Shown here piece by piece: positions 5,155 to 5,305 of a stretch of DNA of 5,305 nucleotides (positions are counted from its first letter, which is position 1; each line of letters starts with the position of its first letter). The stretch covers positions 1 to 5,305 of the forward strand of contig JAGLOT010000052.1 in assembly GCA_023137655.1 (NCBI GenBank), given 5' to 3'. The DNA comes from Nanobdellota archaeon. Its GTDB lineage: Archaea; Nanobdellota; Nanobdellia; Woesearchaeales; BS150m-G63. The notes under the pieces were generated by a model. That model had not been told where the DNA came from, did no database searches, and saw only the letters and a list, made by a program, of their open reading frames with translations. Made by a program: the position numbers and the translations under genes.

Positions 5155-5305
5155 AATTAAAAGTAAAAGATATGAACATTGGGACTGGCGGTCCTTTGGT
5201 AGCAATAATAAATCATAAAGATGCAAAATTATTTGATTTACATAATGGTAATAGAATTGAATTAAATACTGGTAGAAAAAAGGTAGTAGTTATTATTGAT
5301 ATTTC
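5151..5305 (+). CDS. AMP phosphorylase, N-terminal fragment (continues past window)
   Basis: The first 51 codons of a gene leaving the window on the right. The peptide MKLKVKDMNIGTGGPLVAII, the DAKLFDLHNGNRIEL segment and the following KKVVVIIDI strand match the N-terminal domain of archaeal AMP phosphorylase, a DeoA/thymidine-phosphorylase relative with an added N-terminal domain. The enzyme converts AMP and other NMPs plus phosphate to free base and ribose-1,5-bisphosphate. That product feeds an isomerase and type III RuBisCO in archaeal nucleotide salvage. The catalytic domain is not in view, so activity cannot be judged. The ATG overlaps the transporter stop (ATGA, 5151-5154), with AGGTG at 5136-5140 as a likely SD. 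The functional link to the membrane protein is unknown. Confidence 0.85.
   Translation, partial: MKLKVKDMNIGTGGPLVAIINHKDAKLFDLHNGNRIELNTGRKKVVVIIDI

Noticed and set aside
1..5305. CRISPR array or insertion sequence
   Set aside because: No regularly spaced direct repeats, no transposase and no terminal repeats with target duplication were seen.

Overview
The window looks like chromosomal DNA of a low-GC archaeon, most likely a small-genome DPANN-type lineage such as a Woesearchaeota or Pacearchaeota relative. The sequence shows archaeal BRE/TATA promoters, an apparently leaderless mRNA, a tRNA without encoded CCA, an RtcB RNA ligase C-terminus ending in the conserved Lys-Gly, an archaeal-style RelE toxin with its ribbon-helix-helix antitoxin, and the N-terminus of an archaeal AMP phosphorylase. 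The lineage is inferred from gene content and base composition. No phylogeny was possible.

Layout. (1) Positions 2-881, plus strand: the 3' end of rtcB and, 4 nt downstream, a nucleotidyltransferase-fold protein of unknown substrate, forming an operon. (2) Positions 871-1588, minus strand: a toxin-antitoxin operon of three genes whose starts and stops overlap. A 51-aa ribbon-helix-helix protein is read first, then a 98-aa antitoxin, then an 89-aa RelE-type toxin. The toxin gene ends tail-to-tail inside the last codons of the nucleotidyltransferase gene. (3) Positions 1589-1785: a divergent intergenic region with a promoter for each side, a TATATAC repeat pair next to the TA promoter, and nested inverted repeats. 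(4) Positions 1786-3891, plus strand: a 701-aa superfamily 1A (UvrD/Rep-type) helicase. It carries an RQC-like winged helix at its N-terminus and an HRDC domain at its C-terminus, which are RecQ accessory modules, and it seems to lack the 2B subdomain. (5) Positions 3953-4025: tRNA-Val(GAC) with its own promoter and an unusual U at position 37. (6) Positions 4026-4110: a short, strongly self-complementary spacer. (7) Positions 4111-5305: an AI-2E/PerM-family membrane protein that overlaps by 4 nt the start of an AMP phosphorylase gene, which runs off the window.

How the parts may work together. RtcB joins RNA ends carrying 2',3'-cyclic phosphate and 5'-OH, so an adjacent nucleotidyltransferase suggests RNA-end metabolism. 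The facing RNase toxin may be only a neighbour, but it is a candidate source of such ends. AMP phosphorylase points to the archaeal AMP salvage pathway. The most unusual items are the RQC-SF1-HRDC helicase without 2B, the extra small RHH gene in the TA operon, and the structured spacer behind the tRNA.
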